Source: Dysidea avara
Lineage: Eukaryota > Porifera > Demospongiae > Dictyoceratida > Dysideidae
DNA length: 64,000 nt
Assembly (NCBI RefSeq): GCF_963678975.1
Contig: NC_089274.1
Span: forward strand, 7,594,143 to 7,658,142
Direction: 5' to 3'
In this document: one piece after another, positions 10,229-21,200 of the stretch
How positions within the stretch are numbered: position 1 is the first letter of the stretch
Layout: the number at the start of each line of letters is the position of its first letter
Made by a program: the position numbers and the translations under genes
The notes under the pieces: generated by a model
Databases searched by the model: none
What the model was told of the DNA's origin: nothing
The model's input: only the letters and a program-made list of their open reading frames with translations

Positions 10229-10930
10229 ATGTCTACTGCTCCCGGTAGTAATACAGTCGTAAATAAAACATTGATTGTTAAAGACAACGTTGGATTGTTA
10301 CCTGAAGATGAACTAGCAAGCCATTATTGTTTACAAGTGCCTGGCTGGTGTCCCTGTGTTAACTGCCGCGACTTTTCACCACCAAGCGTTTCTCTGCTGG
10401 CTAAAGACAATGCTAAAGACGATTTGTGCGACATGAATCGTGAGTCATACCGCCTGATTACTGCGCCTGATGTTGAAGCGAAAGGCAAGTGCTACAACTA
10501 GTGCTGTGAACACTGTTGGAGAATGTACAAAGGCTGCTAAGCAGCAAGCCCAGGAAGTCCAAGCGCGTGATACACCCCGATACGCACTCGCTGCCTTGGA
10601 TCACCCCAAGGACCAACCAGGCAAGAGGTTTCAATTTGACTGCCACAGCGATGATTTACAGATGACCAGTCATTTAGTGAAAATGGTAGTGGCACAGAAT
10701 TGGTGGCATATGGTTCTTCTACCACAGCTGTAAGTCATAGAAGTTCATTGATTAGCCAAGATCAGTTTGTTACAAAGCAACACTTGCCACCCCCTGCTCC
10801 AACATTTATCTTTAACAGTTGCAACTTTTCAAGCTGTCCAATATCTTTTTCTGGTTCATATCAAGACAGTACAGATGACATTGATGAGCTTTTAAAAGAC
10901 ATATCAGTTGATCAGCTGTTTGACCCATAA
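10229..10930 (+). pseudogene. Unrecognised frameshifted protein-coding remnant
   Basis: Three overlapping open pieces look like one protein. The first is a frame from ATG at 10229 with a CLQVPGWCPCVNC segment. The second is a basic, Ala/Gln-rich frame (KRKASATTSAVNTVGECTKA) around 10475-10680. The third returns to the first phase and ends DDIDELLKDISVDQLFDP with a TAA at about 10930. Going from one piece to the next needs two phase changes, which could be frameshifts or small introns. I recognise no family. Its position inside inverted repeats suggests mobile-element cargo. Confidence 0.4.
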
Positions 10931-11297
10931 AGGACGTTATAGAGACAGTGAGAGACTCTCTATATGATTATATCTATGTGATTATATACAAAGTTTAAAT
11001 GTACAATTATTGCTTAATAATCAATCAAAATATTTCAAAGTCTAATACAACTATAATTGCCATAGAAACAGGCCTCTTATAAGTATCACCTCCTGGGTTG
11101 AACAAGTTGCATAATGTTGTTTACTGGACTTTATGGAATGTAAATGTTGAGAGTTTGTTGACTGTTGAGACCTGCACATGGAATGCTGTGGGACACCACA
11201 AAGTGTGGTATATCAGTTATATACTACAGTTTGCTGTGGTATATCATTTATATACAACAGTCTGAGCCTTTGATCTGAGGTGTGAAAGTGGTACATA

Positions 11298-11347
11298 TCT
11301 TGTTAAGGCAGTGCATATATCTCATTACACACTGCCTTAACAAGATA
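11298..11347. repeat. Hairpin, 17-bp arms
   Basis: atcttgttaaggcagtg is exactly inverted as cactgccttaacaagat, with a loop of about 16 bases. Confidence 0.75.
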
Positions 11348-11474
11348 TACGCACTGCCACCAGTGTATATATCTCGTTAACTTGAGACATTGCACACCTA
11401 ATAGGAGTGCACATTATATCCAGAAATAATCAGATTTCTTTTGATGTTACACTATTATCCTCTTCTCTTATATA

Positions 11475-11735
11475 GGGAATCACGCAAGCTGTGATTGTGG
11501 GATTGAATTTTGCCAAAAATCTGTGATTGTGGGATTCAATTTAATACATCAACAGTAGTTTGTATTTTACTTTTGTAAATGCAGTAATTAAAGAAACATA
11601 ATAAACACTAGTCTCTTAAAATTACTATTTTAGCAAAGTAAAATCAAACTACTGTTTGATGCATTAAAATTGAATCCCACAATCATAGCTTGTTTAACAA
11701 AATTCAATCCCACAATCACAGCTTACTTGGTTCCC
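11475..11735. mobile_element. Palindromic MITE, about 260 bp
   Basis: The arms are about 100 bp each and begin gggaatcacgcaagctgtga versus gggaaccaagtaagctgtga read from the right end. Both contain two copies of tgtgattgtgggattcaat-like blocks, then catcaa-cagtagtttg. The centre is unrelated AT-rich sequence. There is no coding capacity. Confidence 0.8.
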
Positions 11736-11802
11736 TCGAAGGGCATAACAACTAAAGATTTTGCCAATTAGGTAAGTCTGCATGCTAAAGTAGACCATAT
11801 TA

Positions 11803-11904
11803 GTTATACCACGGGCAATCATTCTTTGCCTGTATGCTCTCGGGCCTGCGGCCCTCGGGCATGTGTGTATATATCAGGTAAAGCACTCGTGCCCGTGGTA
11901 TAAC
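11803..11904. repeat. Second GC-core hairpin (gttatacc ends)
   Basis: Begins gttataccacgggca and ends tgcccgtggtataac. The core ctcgggcctgcggccctcgg is a GC palindrome. Size and architecture match 10103-10205, although only the ends and general design are conserved. Confidence 0.75.
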
Positions 11905-12593
11905 TATTACATATATATATATAGAAACAGCTTCACAAAATTTATTATGATCTGTGGAGAAAGAGCTCCTATCATGTATGTCAGTTTTGTTTGCTCATGG
12001 AGTCTCTTACCTGTGATCAAATCCCTAGTGACTGGCTCACTGCCAATGTAACACTTGTCTAAGAAAACAGTGCTTGAGCTGACTACCACTCCAACTATCA
12101 CCGTCTAACATCCTCCATGTCCATTTAGGTAACATATGCACCAAGGCATTTAAAATACTAAATTTTTAAGCACAACCTTCACAAGTGCTGGGACATCCAA
12201 TTTTTGGAATACTCATCCCTGATATGGGATGGGTACATCTGTGAAGCACCAATCAGAACTATGCATACAATCAATGGCACTAGCAATCACTAATTCAATG
12301 AAAAAAAAATATTAATCTAAAATTGAAGTAGATTCCATCAACAAAAAGTGTGGGAAATCCCTATACTTTGTCATTACTTCTACAATGCCAAGAAGGGATT
12401 TCCCAAATTGCTACAATGCCAAGCTGAATTTCCCTCTATAGTTACCAGCATATCTTGTTTCACTACTGCTACAATGCCAAGTAACTAGCCAGGGGATTTT
12501 CCTTCACATGCAGCTACCATCAAGAATTCATAATATTCACCTCTACCCAGCTGCTTCTGTACTGATGATAGAGAACTGTTGATTAGTGATGAT

Positions 12594-12905
12594 CAGGGGT
12601 GGATACAGGGGTGGGGGAGGGAGGTCAAAGGAAGGCTCCTCCAAAAATTTTTAGTATGCTTAAATGAAGATACTCTAATAGAGCTGTCACTCTGATAAGT
12701 AGTCACAGTATTAGAGCAGTGTGTAGTGAGCTATGTAAGGGTTTTATGTACTTTATCAGCGATAAATGCATAGTTGATGAGGTGGGGAACTATAGCTGGC
12801 TGTGACCCTTTTTTTTTTAGTCTCACCGTTACCAAACTGCTGACCAGCTATACAATGTAGTGCTTCAGTTCATTTTGACCCCCCCCTTTCCATGATCTAC
12901 CCCTG
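12594..12905. mobile_element. MITE family A, copy 1 (312 bp)
   Basis: Ends are CAGGGGTGGATACAGG and GATCTACCCCTG. Internal landmarks shared with 14826-15553 (inverted) and 35440-35749 are a CTCTAATAGAG motif near one end, then gagcagtgtgtag-gagctatg, then a run of T followed by ggtc/agtctcac. No clear target duplication was seen. Confidence 0.75.
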
Positions 12906-13660
12906 GCGGCTAGGTGTATAAGGTGCATTTGTTCTAAGAGAAGTCTGAGGTGTTACCACTTATAGCAATGCTTTTGCTGAATGTACTTTAGTGCTACCAT
13001 CATCTCTTGTTTCAGTACTTTTTATCCCTGGAAGCCTTTTGAGTTTATATATACGTATATTAGTAGTATTAATTTCAGGAAAAAGGCACAGCCTGTGAAT
13101 CCTGCTTAATTACATACATGCAAATCAATCATTATAAAAATAATGATAATCAGTCCAATGTTTATCTAAGAGATTCTTGAATGAAGTTAATGAATCAGCA
13201 TTAACAATGTAATCAGGTAAACTATTCCACTCATTAATTACCCTGTTCGAAAATGTGTAAGCCCTTGCAAACTTGTTAAAACTCTCCTTATATAATTTGA
13301 AATTGTGACCTCTTGTAGGTGTGTAAGTAGTTGGGGAGAAGAAAAATGAAGCATCAACATTAAGTAGACTATGTAATATCTGATACACTAAAATCATGTC
13401 TCCTTGCTTCCTTCTATAGTGCAAGGATGGTAATCTGAGGTGTGATAAGCGCTCAGCATAGGGCAATTCCCTCAAAGAAGGTACAAGTCTGGTGGCTCTC
13501 TTCTGTACTTTTTCTAACATTTTCTGATCTGTGATATAATGCGGCCCCCAAACAGAATTTGCATATTTTTAAAGAGGACAAACAAGAGTCTTATATAAAA
13601 TTGGTAAGGAGTCAACATCAAGGTGTTCAAAGCACTTACTAAACAATTGGCTTTAGTAGC

Positions 13661-14666
13661 TAGTCTCGTCCTCGCAGATCCATTCTCCGGGGTGGCGCTT
13701 ATCGATTAGAGATTATAAGCGCCCCCTCCGAAAGGGTCTGGTGAAATTCCCATGCCATTTTTGTCCAAGAAATCGCCAACTCTGGTGAGTGATAATTGGT
13801 GTTTAATAATGCACCTATCAATGCAATCCCCGACTACCACTAATACGGGCTGAGGTGGGGATTTGCAAAACTGAAAATTACAATTCCCCACCTACTGGGG
13901 ACGACTGGGAAATACTGGCAATGCAAACCCCGACCAAGTCTCGACCTGCAAACCCCGGGAATACTGGGGCTAGGAGGGGATTTGTATGGTCGTTGGCGTT
14001 GGTCTAGTGATGAGTTAGTTCGAGTGGATTCTAGTATGAACGTAATAGCTAGCTGGCACCTCTGAGTGAATTTCTTTAGTGAATAGCTACACAGTAAAAA
14101 CAAACTAGTGAACGTCACTACTAAATGTAGTGAACGTCACTACTAATGTCTGCCACAATACTCACTATTTTTGTGTAGTGACGTTCACTACTAATTTTGT
14201 AGTGAACGTCACTACATTGACCACCAAGTAGTGAGGTTCACTGCAAAAAGTAGTGAGTATTGTGGCAGAGCAATTCACTACTAAATTTTTACAGTGTACA
14301 AATAGTCACTATGTCGGGGAAATTTAGCCATCAATTCCCACACCATCCCCGACCTTGCCCCACCTTCAGCCCGTATTAGTGGTAGTCGGGCATTGGTGCA
14401 TAACTACACAAGAGGTGACGATTTGAGGTAGCTAAGCTTTGCTTTTATAAAGTCTGTACTGCGCAGCCATAAAATGATAAATACTGTTTAATCATCACCT
14501 TTTGTAAAAATCATGTGTAAATATTAAACACCAATTATCACTCGCCAGAGTTGGCGATTTCTCGGACAAAAATGGTATGGAAATTTCACCAGACCCTTTC
14601 GGAGGAGGCGCTTATAATCTCTAATCGATAAGTGCCACGGAGAATGGGTCTGCGAGGACGAGACTA
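13661..14666. mobile_element. Mutator-like non-autonomous element, 1006 bp, long TIRs
   Basis: Starts TAGTCTCGTCCTCGCAGA and ends with its reverse complement. The inverted repeats run about 150 bp, through gattagagattataagcgcc, agggtctggtgaaatt and gtgataattggtgttta. Exact 9-bp target duplications tttagtagc lie at 13652-13660 and 14667-14675. Long TIRs plus a 9-bp duplication fit the Mutator superfamily. There is no transposase. A second inverted block (cccgactaccactaatacgg) and another nested element lie inside. Confidence 0.85.
14094..14300. mobile_element. Nested MITE of repeated agtgaacgtcact palindromes
   Basis: Bounded by cacagtaaaaa on the left and tttttacagtgta on the right. The interior is five or six palindromic units of the form tagtgaacgtcacta, plus tgccacaatactcacta and its inverse. 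It sits inside the Mutator-like element and is related to 4428-4645. Confidence 0.65.
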
Positions 14667-14825
14667 TTTAGTAGCTACAGCTGCAGCATGTTGGTGAAAT
14701 TTGAGGTTTTGGTCAACCATAACTCCCAAATCTTTCTCAGCAGTAGTGCTACAGAGGGGTTTGCCATTAATAAAGTAACTGTGAGATGTACCACTCAATT
14801 TTACTAGTTGCATCTCACTCAGAGT

Positions 14826-15553
14826 CAGTGGCGGAGGAAGTAGTTGATATGAGGGGGGGGGGGGGGGGGGGCTGACCAGAGGCGGAAATGGACTGAGGCA
14901 CTACATTGTCTCTGACTTCGTAAGGTGAGACCAAAAAAAAAAAAAGGTCACAGCCAGCTAGCTACCCACTTCACCAGCTACGCATTTATAGCTAATAAAC
15001 CATATAAAAATCCTTATAGCTCACTATAGCTACACACTGCTCTAAGGCCACTCCAAATAAATTCTCTGTTTCCCGTCCACCGCCCGCATCTGGTTACTGT
15101 CAGTTCTAAATATTCCATTATTCCGTATTCTTCTATTATTTTCCGGTTATTCTTGCATACTGACAGGCTTAGTAAAGCTCACGTGTCAGCAGTGCTATCA
15201 AGTCAGCACAAACTTCACGTTTGTGTTATTTTGCAATTAAAAAGGAAGAAACAAGCTTAAGCATGCTTTTATGCAGCTTTTTATATGGTTGTGCCAGGCA
15301 AATATTGGGAAAAGCTGCCATTCTTATAATGAAGTAATGGAAATGGACCGCCCGCCCGCATGCAAATATGCTTGAGTCCAGGACGGGAAACAGAGAATTT
15401 GTTTGGAATGGCCTAATACTGAAACTGCTTTATTAGAGTGACTGCTCTATTAGAGTATCTCGATCTTTATCACGGTTTTTAGCCCCACTCCAAGAAGGAT
15501 AATTTCGGCGTGATATCATTTTGAGGGGGGGGCTGAACTTTTCCGCCGCCTAT
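14826..15553. mobile_element. MITE family A, copy 2, with a nested insertion
   Basis: Begins cagtggcggaggaagtag, passes a run of 18 G, and ends ttttccgccgcctatg. Relative to copy 1 it is reversed: the aaaaaaggtcacagccagct block comes first and the CTCTAATAGAG motifs (15425-15466) last. Removing the inserted 368 bp leaves an element of about 360 bp. Confidence 0.7.
15046..15413. mobile_element. PIF/Harbinger-like MITE, 368 bp
   Basis: The left end GGCCACTCCAAATAAATTCT and the right end (read inward) GGCCATTCCAAACAAATTCT continue as ctgtttcccgtcc, giving 33-bp inverted repeats with few mismatches. It is flanked by TAA on both sides (15043-15045 and 15414-15416). The GGCC terminus and 3-bp TWA duplication are typical of Harbinger-derived MITEs. 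Confidence 0.8.
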
Positions 15554-15636
15554 GCTCAGATTTTCGAAACAATTAAGCCGTTTGTAGGCATTTTCCCGCT
15601 TTCTTTTTTTTTTTGTTAGAGCAGCTACGTGTGGCT

Positions 15637-15665
15637 GTGACTGCTATATTAGAGTACCCCGATCT
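15637..15665 (-). repeat. CTCTAATAGAG motif, reverse orientation
   Basis: tgactgctatattagagtac followed by cccgatct. A partial gttagagcagct lies just upstream. Confidence 0.55.
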
Positions 15666-16059
15666 CGCCACTCGCAAGCCACTCGTTATGGCAGCTACAC
15701 AGTAGATCAAGCAAGCTAGCGTGGCACAGCTTTCCTACGGAGCTTTTGTTGTCGTGGCGTGTTCTGATCACTTAAAGGGGCGTAATATGATGTAAATGTA
15801 ACTATAGTGCTACAATCTCTATAGCTAGTCTATGTCAATATAGTCCTAATTCACAATCGTAGTAGTTACCTTGTATACAATTCCTTTTAGTAGTTTACTC
15901 CCTCTTAGCTATACGTAGATTTTTACCATCCACTTTCATAGTACAGGTGTCACTATCATTTTCGTTGGCAACTGAAACTACACACCAGAATTTCCGTCAA
16001 GAAGTGGCTTCAGTGAAAACATACATGAACACTTTTGCGACTTCCTATAGATCTGTGCA

Positions 16060-16165
16060 ATCAACTAGATCTTATCATCATTTACACTTCTCAATACCAT
16101 TTATAAACACTAATCCGTATAAATTTAGTTGAATGGAATCACTTACCCCTGTCGAGAATTGACTA
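16060..16165 (+). pseudogene. Relic of a LINE C-terminus
   Basis: Translation across a frameshift gives INTNPYKFS then VEWNHLPL and a stop. This is the terminal YK.SF....WN.LP signature of LINE ORF2 in shortened form. The upstream frame from 15947 shows little else. Confidence 0.5.
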
Positions 16166-16167
16166 AC

Positions 16168-16322
16168 TGTTATTGTTTGTAATGTATTATGTAATGCTGT
16201 ATCAGGTGTACTGTTGCATGCGTTTGAAGGCTTTAATTAGGATGTTAGTAGTGGGATCCGTGCGTGCATGGTCGATCAATCACGAGCAGTTGCTACCAGG
16301 AGCGAACCGTATCACCCCCAAC
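16168..16322 (+). mobile_element. Possible 5' LTR of the BEL/Pao element
   Basis: Starts tgtta and ends caaca just upstream of the primer-binding site, so the ends are of the usual TG...CA type. There is no 3' partner in the window because the element is truncated, so the boundaries cannot be confirmed and the length is short for an LTR. Confidence 0.35.
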
Positions 16323-16331
16323 ACGATATTT

Positions 16332-16350
16332 TGGTGCTGTGACCAGGATT
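16332..16350 (+). other. Primer-binding site, tRNA-His-like
   Basis: TGGTGCTGTGACCAGGATT matches 16 of 19 positions of the complement of the 3' end of animal tRNA-His as I remember it (TGGTGCCGTGACTCGGATT). It lies directly after the possible LTR and before gag, where a reverse-transcription primer site is expected. Confidence 0.6.
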
Positions 16351-16508
16351 TTCACCTTGTAGCCGCTGAAACTTCGCAACTCCAGGCGTAAACGCTGTGG
16401 TACCGTGGCAAGCTGTAGATTCTACTCTGAACGGTACCGGGAGAGGCAAGCACCAACGGAACATAAACAGTTGTTTGCCGTTGCATTTTTTTCAGTGCAC
16501 CACCAGCG

Positions 16509-17700
16509 ATGGAGCAGCTGACTCGCCTACAGACTTCTCGTAGAGCGTATCGTTCGCACGTCACGCGAATCCTCAACAAGGTAGATGAAACCCTCGACAA
16601 GGAGATCGATGAACTAGCCCTTACCTACCTTACCACTGCCGTCTCGCAACTAGAAAAGAAGCATGAACAGATTACCAAGCTGGATGAACAGATCGCAGAA
16701 CTGATTCAGGATCCAGGCGAGCTAGAAGAGGCAATCATGGACTCTGAGGAGGGGCAAGATCTTATTATTGAGAACATCAATAAGCTGAAGAAGCAAGTGG
16801 AGCTTTTGTCAAAGCAGCCTCGTCCTGCTACACCAAGAGACAATTGAAGATGACAATGATGCAACCCAGGAATCACACCAGGACATTGTGAGTAGCCCAA
16901 TTTACAAGTATGCATGACAGCAATGTTGTTAATGAATCTTCAGTCACAAGTGTTGATAACCAATCAGTTTCAAATGTTGATATTGAATTACCAAAAGTGT
17001 GTGGTAGCCCTCCAACCAGTAACATCTCTTCAACACTTACATTTTCAATGCTCAATTCAACCCCAGTTTCTGTTTCATCAATTTCTTACCCATCAGTGAG
17101 CTATGTCCACAGTTTGGGGCCTCCTCCATTAATTCCAAGAAGTACTGAAGCAGTTAGCCCCCATCCACTAGCTCCCTTATATTCTATACCGTCAGTTTTA
17201 CCGACATTGTCTCATCTCAACCTGGACACTAGTCAACCCTCCAGCAGACTCCCCATAGTGAGTACTAGAAGTATTGAACCCCTGATGATAACACCTATTA
17301 CTACCGCACCAGAAGTTCCCAATCATACTCCACAGTTTGCTGCAAGCAGGTTACCTAAGTTAACTCTACCGATGTTTTCTGGACACCCCTTAGAATGGCT
17401 AACTTTTTGGGATTCCTTCCGAGCTGCCATCCACTCCAATCCCAATCTAAGTGGTGTGCAGAAATTCAATTATTTGAAGGCCCAACTGCAAGGGGATGCA
17501 GCTAAGGTTATTGCAGGGTTTCCTCTCAGTGATCACAATTACCTACATGCAGTGGCTATTCTACAAGAACGTTTTGGCCAAACTGAACAGTTAATTGATA
17601 TACACATGCAAGCTCTGTTGGAACTGCCGAGGCCCACAAACTCACTGCACAGTTTACGCAACTTTCACGACACTGTGGAAAGTCATACTCGTGGCTTATC
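16509..17700 (+). pseudogene. gag: BEL/Pao retrotransposon gag, frameshifted and truncated
   Basis: Two open pieces. The first, 16509-16847 (112 codons), is a charged coiled-coil N-terminus. The second, 16910-17719 in another phase, is a Ser/Thr/Pro-rich linker followed by the conserved gag block LPKLTLPMFSGHPLEWLTFW...YLKAQLQGDA...L...FG. That block is the DUF1759-type region found in BEL/Pao gag. The phase change near 16850 breaks the frame. The element stops abruptly at 17700, before any zinc knuckle, protease or reverse transcriptase. The last six codons of the open frame belong to the unrelated block beginning at 17701. It is an old, dead retroelement copy. Confidence 0.85.
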
Positions 17701-18296
17701 TTATAAAGTATATCGCTAAAAATTTGAAACTTGCTTTGTGGAATTAACAAACAATGGCTGTGTTAGAAATGTGGATTACTGTATAAATTTAAATTTGCCA
17801 TTGGAAAATTTTAAAGTTAGCTGATTTATTGAGTTGGTCTTTTTCATTACAAGCGTATGCCTGCTAAGGTAGCTTGACATAAATTACACTTCTAGTTGTA
17901 ACCAGTGTATGGTATTAAAAATTCATCAGCAAATTCTTGCAAACTTCATGCAACAATTTGGCTGTAGCAAAATGGTGTAACTTTGTCAGTGCATGTGTGA
18001 ACCATGGTATAAGAAACTGTCTGAAAGTTTATCTACCATGAGCTATGTGTACACAGTATATGTGTCTGTATTATATACACTGTTAACAACATATTAAGGG
18101 GCAATGTGCCAGTTGTATCAAGGTTTCAGTTCTATTAGTAATACATGTTTCACAAATAACAAGCCTAAATGCAAATGATGGTGTTTTTTTTATTATTAAT
18201 TACCAATCAACAAGATACATAAGTGCAAGTGAAAGTTATGACTTATGTATATATCAGTTAACAAGTTAGTTGGTATCACAGAACCCTTAATTTGCT
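17701..18296 (+). promoter_or_regulatory. Upstream region of the beta-helix gene
   Basis: 17701-17866 is duplicated at 2344-2507. The remaining ~430 bp to the start codon is AT-rich with no TATA box or initiator I would defend. Promoter elements probably lie here, but this is inferred from position only. Confidence 0.35.
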
Positions 18297-21200
18297 ATGG
18301 AGTGGTTTAAATTATTTGTGTTGATGACAATTCTGAACACATCTAAATCAAATGATCAATTCTTTGTTCTACCTGATGATTCAGCTGATATCAGTTGTCC
18401 ATCTCAACCTTGTGCTACACTCAGTCAATACTTACTGGATAATAATGGTACATTACCTGTTGTGTCTAATGTTGAATATCACTTCTTACCTGGAGAACAT
18501 GTGATCCCTGCAAACTTAGAGCTATTAAATATAAAAAATTTTACATTTGTTGGAATCATGAGTGATAATTTACCACTAGTGGTATTGGTTAGTCCTTCAC
18601 GTCATGCATTACTCTATATTAAAAATTCATCTGATGTAACAATTTCAAATTTGAAGTTTAAAAATCATAATCAACTACAACAATACCATGGAAGTTTGGC
18701 TAATATTTTGCTCTTCAAGTGTTCTTTTTGCAAGATAGAAAATGTCAGTTTTATAGAGTGTGGAATTGCATTACAAAATTTACTGGGAGAGTCTTATCTA
18801 CACAATATACGCATAACCAATCCAGCCAATGCAGCATCAAAACACACCGTACATGAATATGGAATTGTATTGAAGTACATTGATCAGCCAGGCATCATTC
18901 ATGATTACAACAACAGCAGCATAGAAATTAACAATCTTGTCATTACTGGCAAAGGTAATGCAGGAATAATAGTATTCATAGATCAATCCAAATATGGCAT
19001 AAATATTTCAATCTTTTACTCTTTGTTTTATGAAATGGATCAACCAATTATGCACATTTCAGCTGTATCGGTAGCACAGATACAAGTCAAAAACTGTACA
19101 TTTGTGGCCAGTCGACATATGGACACACATATTATACATCCAATGATTAAGATTGTTATGTCACCTGTGAAAGAAACTATAAAGTTTTTGAATTGTAATT
19201 TTCATCACAACTATGACTGGAAATCTCTATTATCAATATTTATTGTAAATTTATTTCCAATTCAAATTTGTGCAAATATAAGTAACATAAGCCTTCAAGG
19301 TTGTAACTTTACGGAAATTGGAAATCCAATTCTGTATCTTGACAAGACTAGGGAATCACCATGCACAGTGAATTTGGCAATTACTGGACCCTTTGTCATA
19401 TCAGAAGCTACTGCCTTTGACACTGAAGATAATTCCTTATTAAATATTTCTGATGCAACTGTCAGCATAAGTGGACCAATCACTTTTTCACACAACTATG
19501 CATATAGTATTATTTCATTTCAATCTTCAGATGTGTTGCTCAGTGAAGAAATAGTATTCATATCAAATGAGGGAAATGCAATATTTGTTGTAAAATCTGA
19601 ACCTGCTTATGTAAAGGTACTGGAATATTCCAATATAATATTCACTACAAATGTATATTATAACAATCTTATACTTCTAGAACCTGATGAGAGAAACAAT
19701 TTTCCTTTTCCATTTTGTATTCTTCAATATGTAACATTGAGAAACAAGTCATTTGTTACACCAACACATTACACCATTACTGCCATGAACAATCACCTTG
19801 AAGAGTCTCTTATTCCACTGTCAGACCAAAAATGTGAATTTAATTTGCATTACTTCACTACTCACTGTCAATGGATACCCTCATCAGTGTTCTACGGTTA
19901 TAACCCTGGAGTAATAAACCAGCAAATAATACAAACTGATCAACATCAACTAAGTGACCACACTACCATATGTCACTGTTCACATAACATAACCAACTGT
20001 AGTGTTGATGTACTAGGACCTGTGTATCCTGGACAAGTGTTACAAGTAGAATTGTGTGTAACAACTAACAATGAACACTCTATTTTGTATGTAGAAACAC
20101 ACAATACACATTTACCAAATTCATCTTGTAAAGTTGCTCACCAAACTGAATTGGTTAGCACTATCACTAACTATTCAAAAATGTTCAACTTTACTATAAT
20201 TGTTACAGAAGCTCAACAAACATGTGAAATATTTTTAACAGCATCACCTTGTCTGTACAGTATTTATGAAGCATTTTATGTAGAAATACTACCTTGCCCA
20301 GTTGGGTTTACATTACAAAATGGAGTTTGTGATTGTGATCCTTATCTTAGTAACAGTAACATTCACATTGACACATGTTACATTGATCAATCAACTATCA
20401 CACGTCCTGCTAACACTTGGATAACTGCTCATTATTACTCTAATAACACTAAATATTTAATATCACATAATTGTCCAATGGATTACTGTCTACCACACTC
20501 ATCACATCTTAATTTACTTAATCCTGATTTACAGTGTCAGTTTAACAGGACTGGTATCTTGTGTTCACAGTGTCAACATTCACTTAGTATGGTATTTGGA
20601 TCATCAAGGTGTATACACTGTACTAATATACATATTCTCATCACTATCATAGTTATACTTGCTGGAATTGTTTTGGTAGTCTTACTTTATCTTCTCAACC
20701 TCACAGTCACTAATGGAACTATCAATGGAATAATATTTTATGCTAACATCATTAGCATTAATGACTCTGTATTCCTAGTAAATGATAATGTGTTTAAACC
20801 ACTCAGAGTGTTTATTTCTTTTGCCAACTTGGATTTGGGTATAGAGACATGTTTCTACAATGGAATGGATGGATATGCTAAGGCGTTCCTACAGTTGTTC
20901 TTCCCTTTCTATCTCATAGTCATTGCTGTTTCAATTATTGTAACAAGTCGTTATTCTTCTAGAATACTACGATGGACATATACTAGATCTCTTCCTGTAC
21001 TAGCTACATTGTTTCTGCTATCCTACACTAGTGTTCTCAGAGCTGTATTAACAGTCTTGTTCTCTTATTCTACCATAACTCAACTACCAAGTGGGGATCA
21101 ACAGTTAGTGTGGTCTATTGATGCCAGTGTTCCATTGTTTGGCTTAAAGTTTACCATACTGTTCATCACATGTCTTGTCTTATTCTTACTACTAATTCCT

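Larger units (their letters stand above)
9975..11400. mobile_element. Inverted-repeat-bounded element carrying a broken ORF
   Basis: gtaccactttcacacctc with the adjoining aaatcaaagg near 9983-10012 is inverted near 11262-11297 (cctttgatctgaggtgtgaaagtggtac). Both ends also carry agtgcatatatatc/gatatacgcactgc blocks. The only coding-like sequence between them is the broken frame at 10229-10930. It looks like a mobile element with its cargo or transposase gene in decay. No target duplication was identified, so the exact ends are uncertain. Confidence 0.45.
13125..14825 (-). pseudogene. LINE ORF2 C-terminal region, split by an insertion
   Basis: On the minus strand, 14825-14676 encodes LSGTSHSYFINGKPL and EKDLGVMVDQNLKFHQH. 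After the insertion, 13651-13125 encodes ANCLVSALN, KVQKRATRLVPSL, LRLPSLHYRRKQGDMILVYQ, TRGHNFKLYKE and FSNRVINEWNSLPDYIVN, ending at a stop at 13125. These are standard CR1/L2-like motifs downstream of the palm domain. The last 131 codons are open. The insertion at 13661-14666 interrupts it, and it is 5' truncated. Confidence 0.8.
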
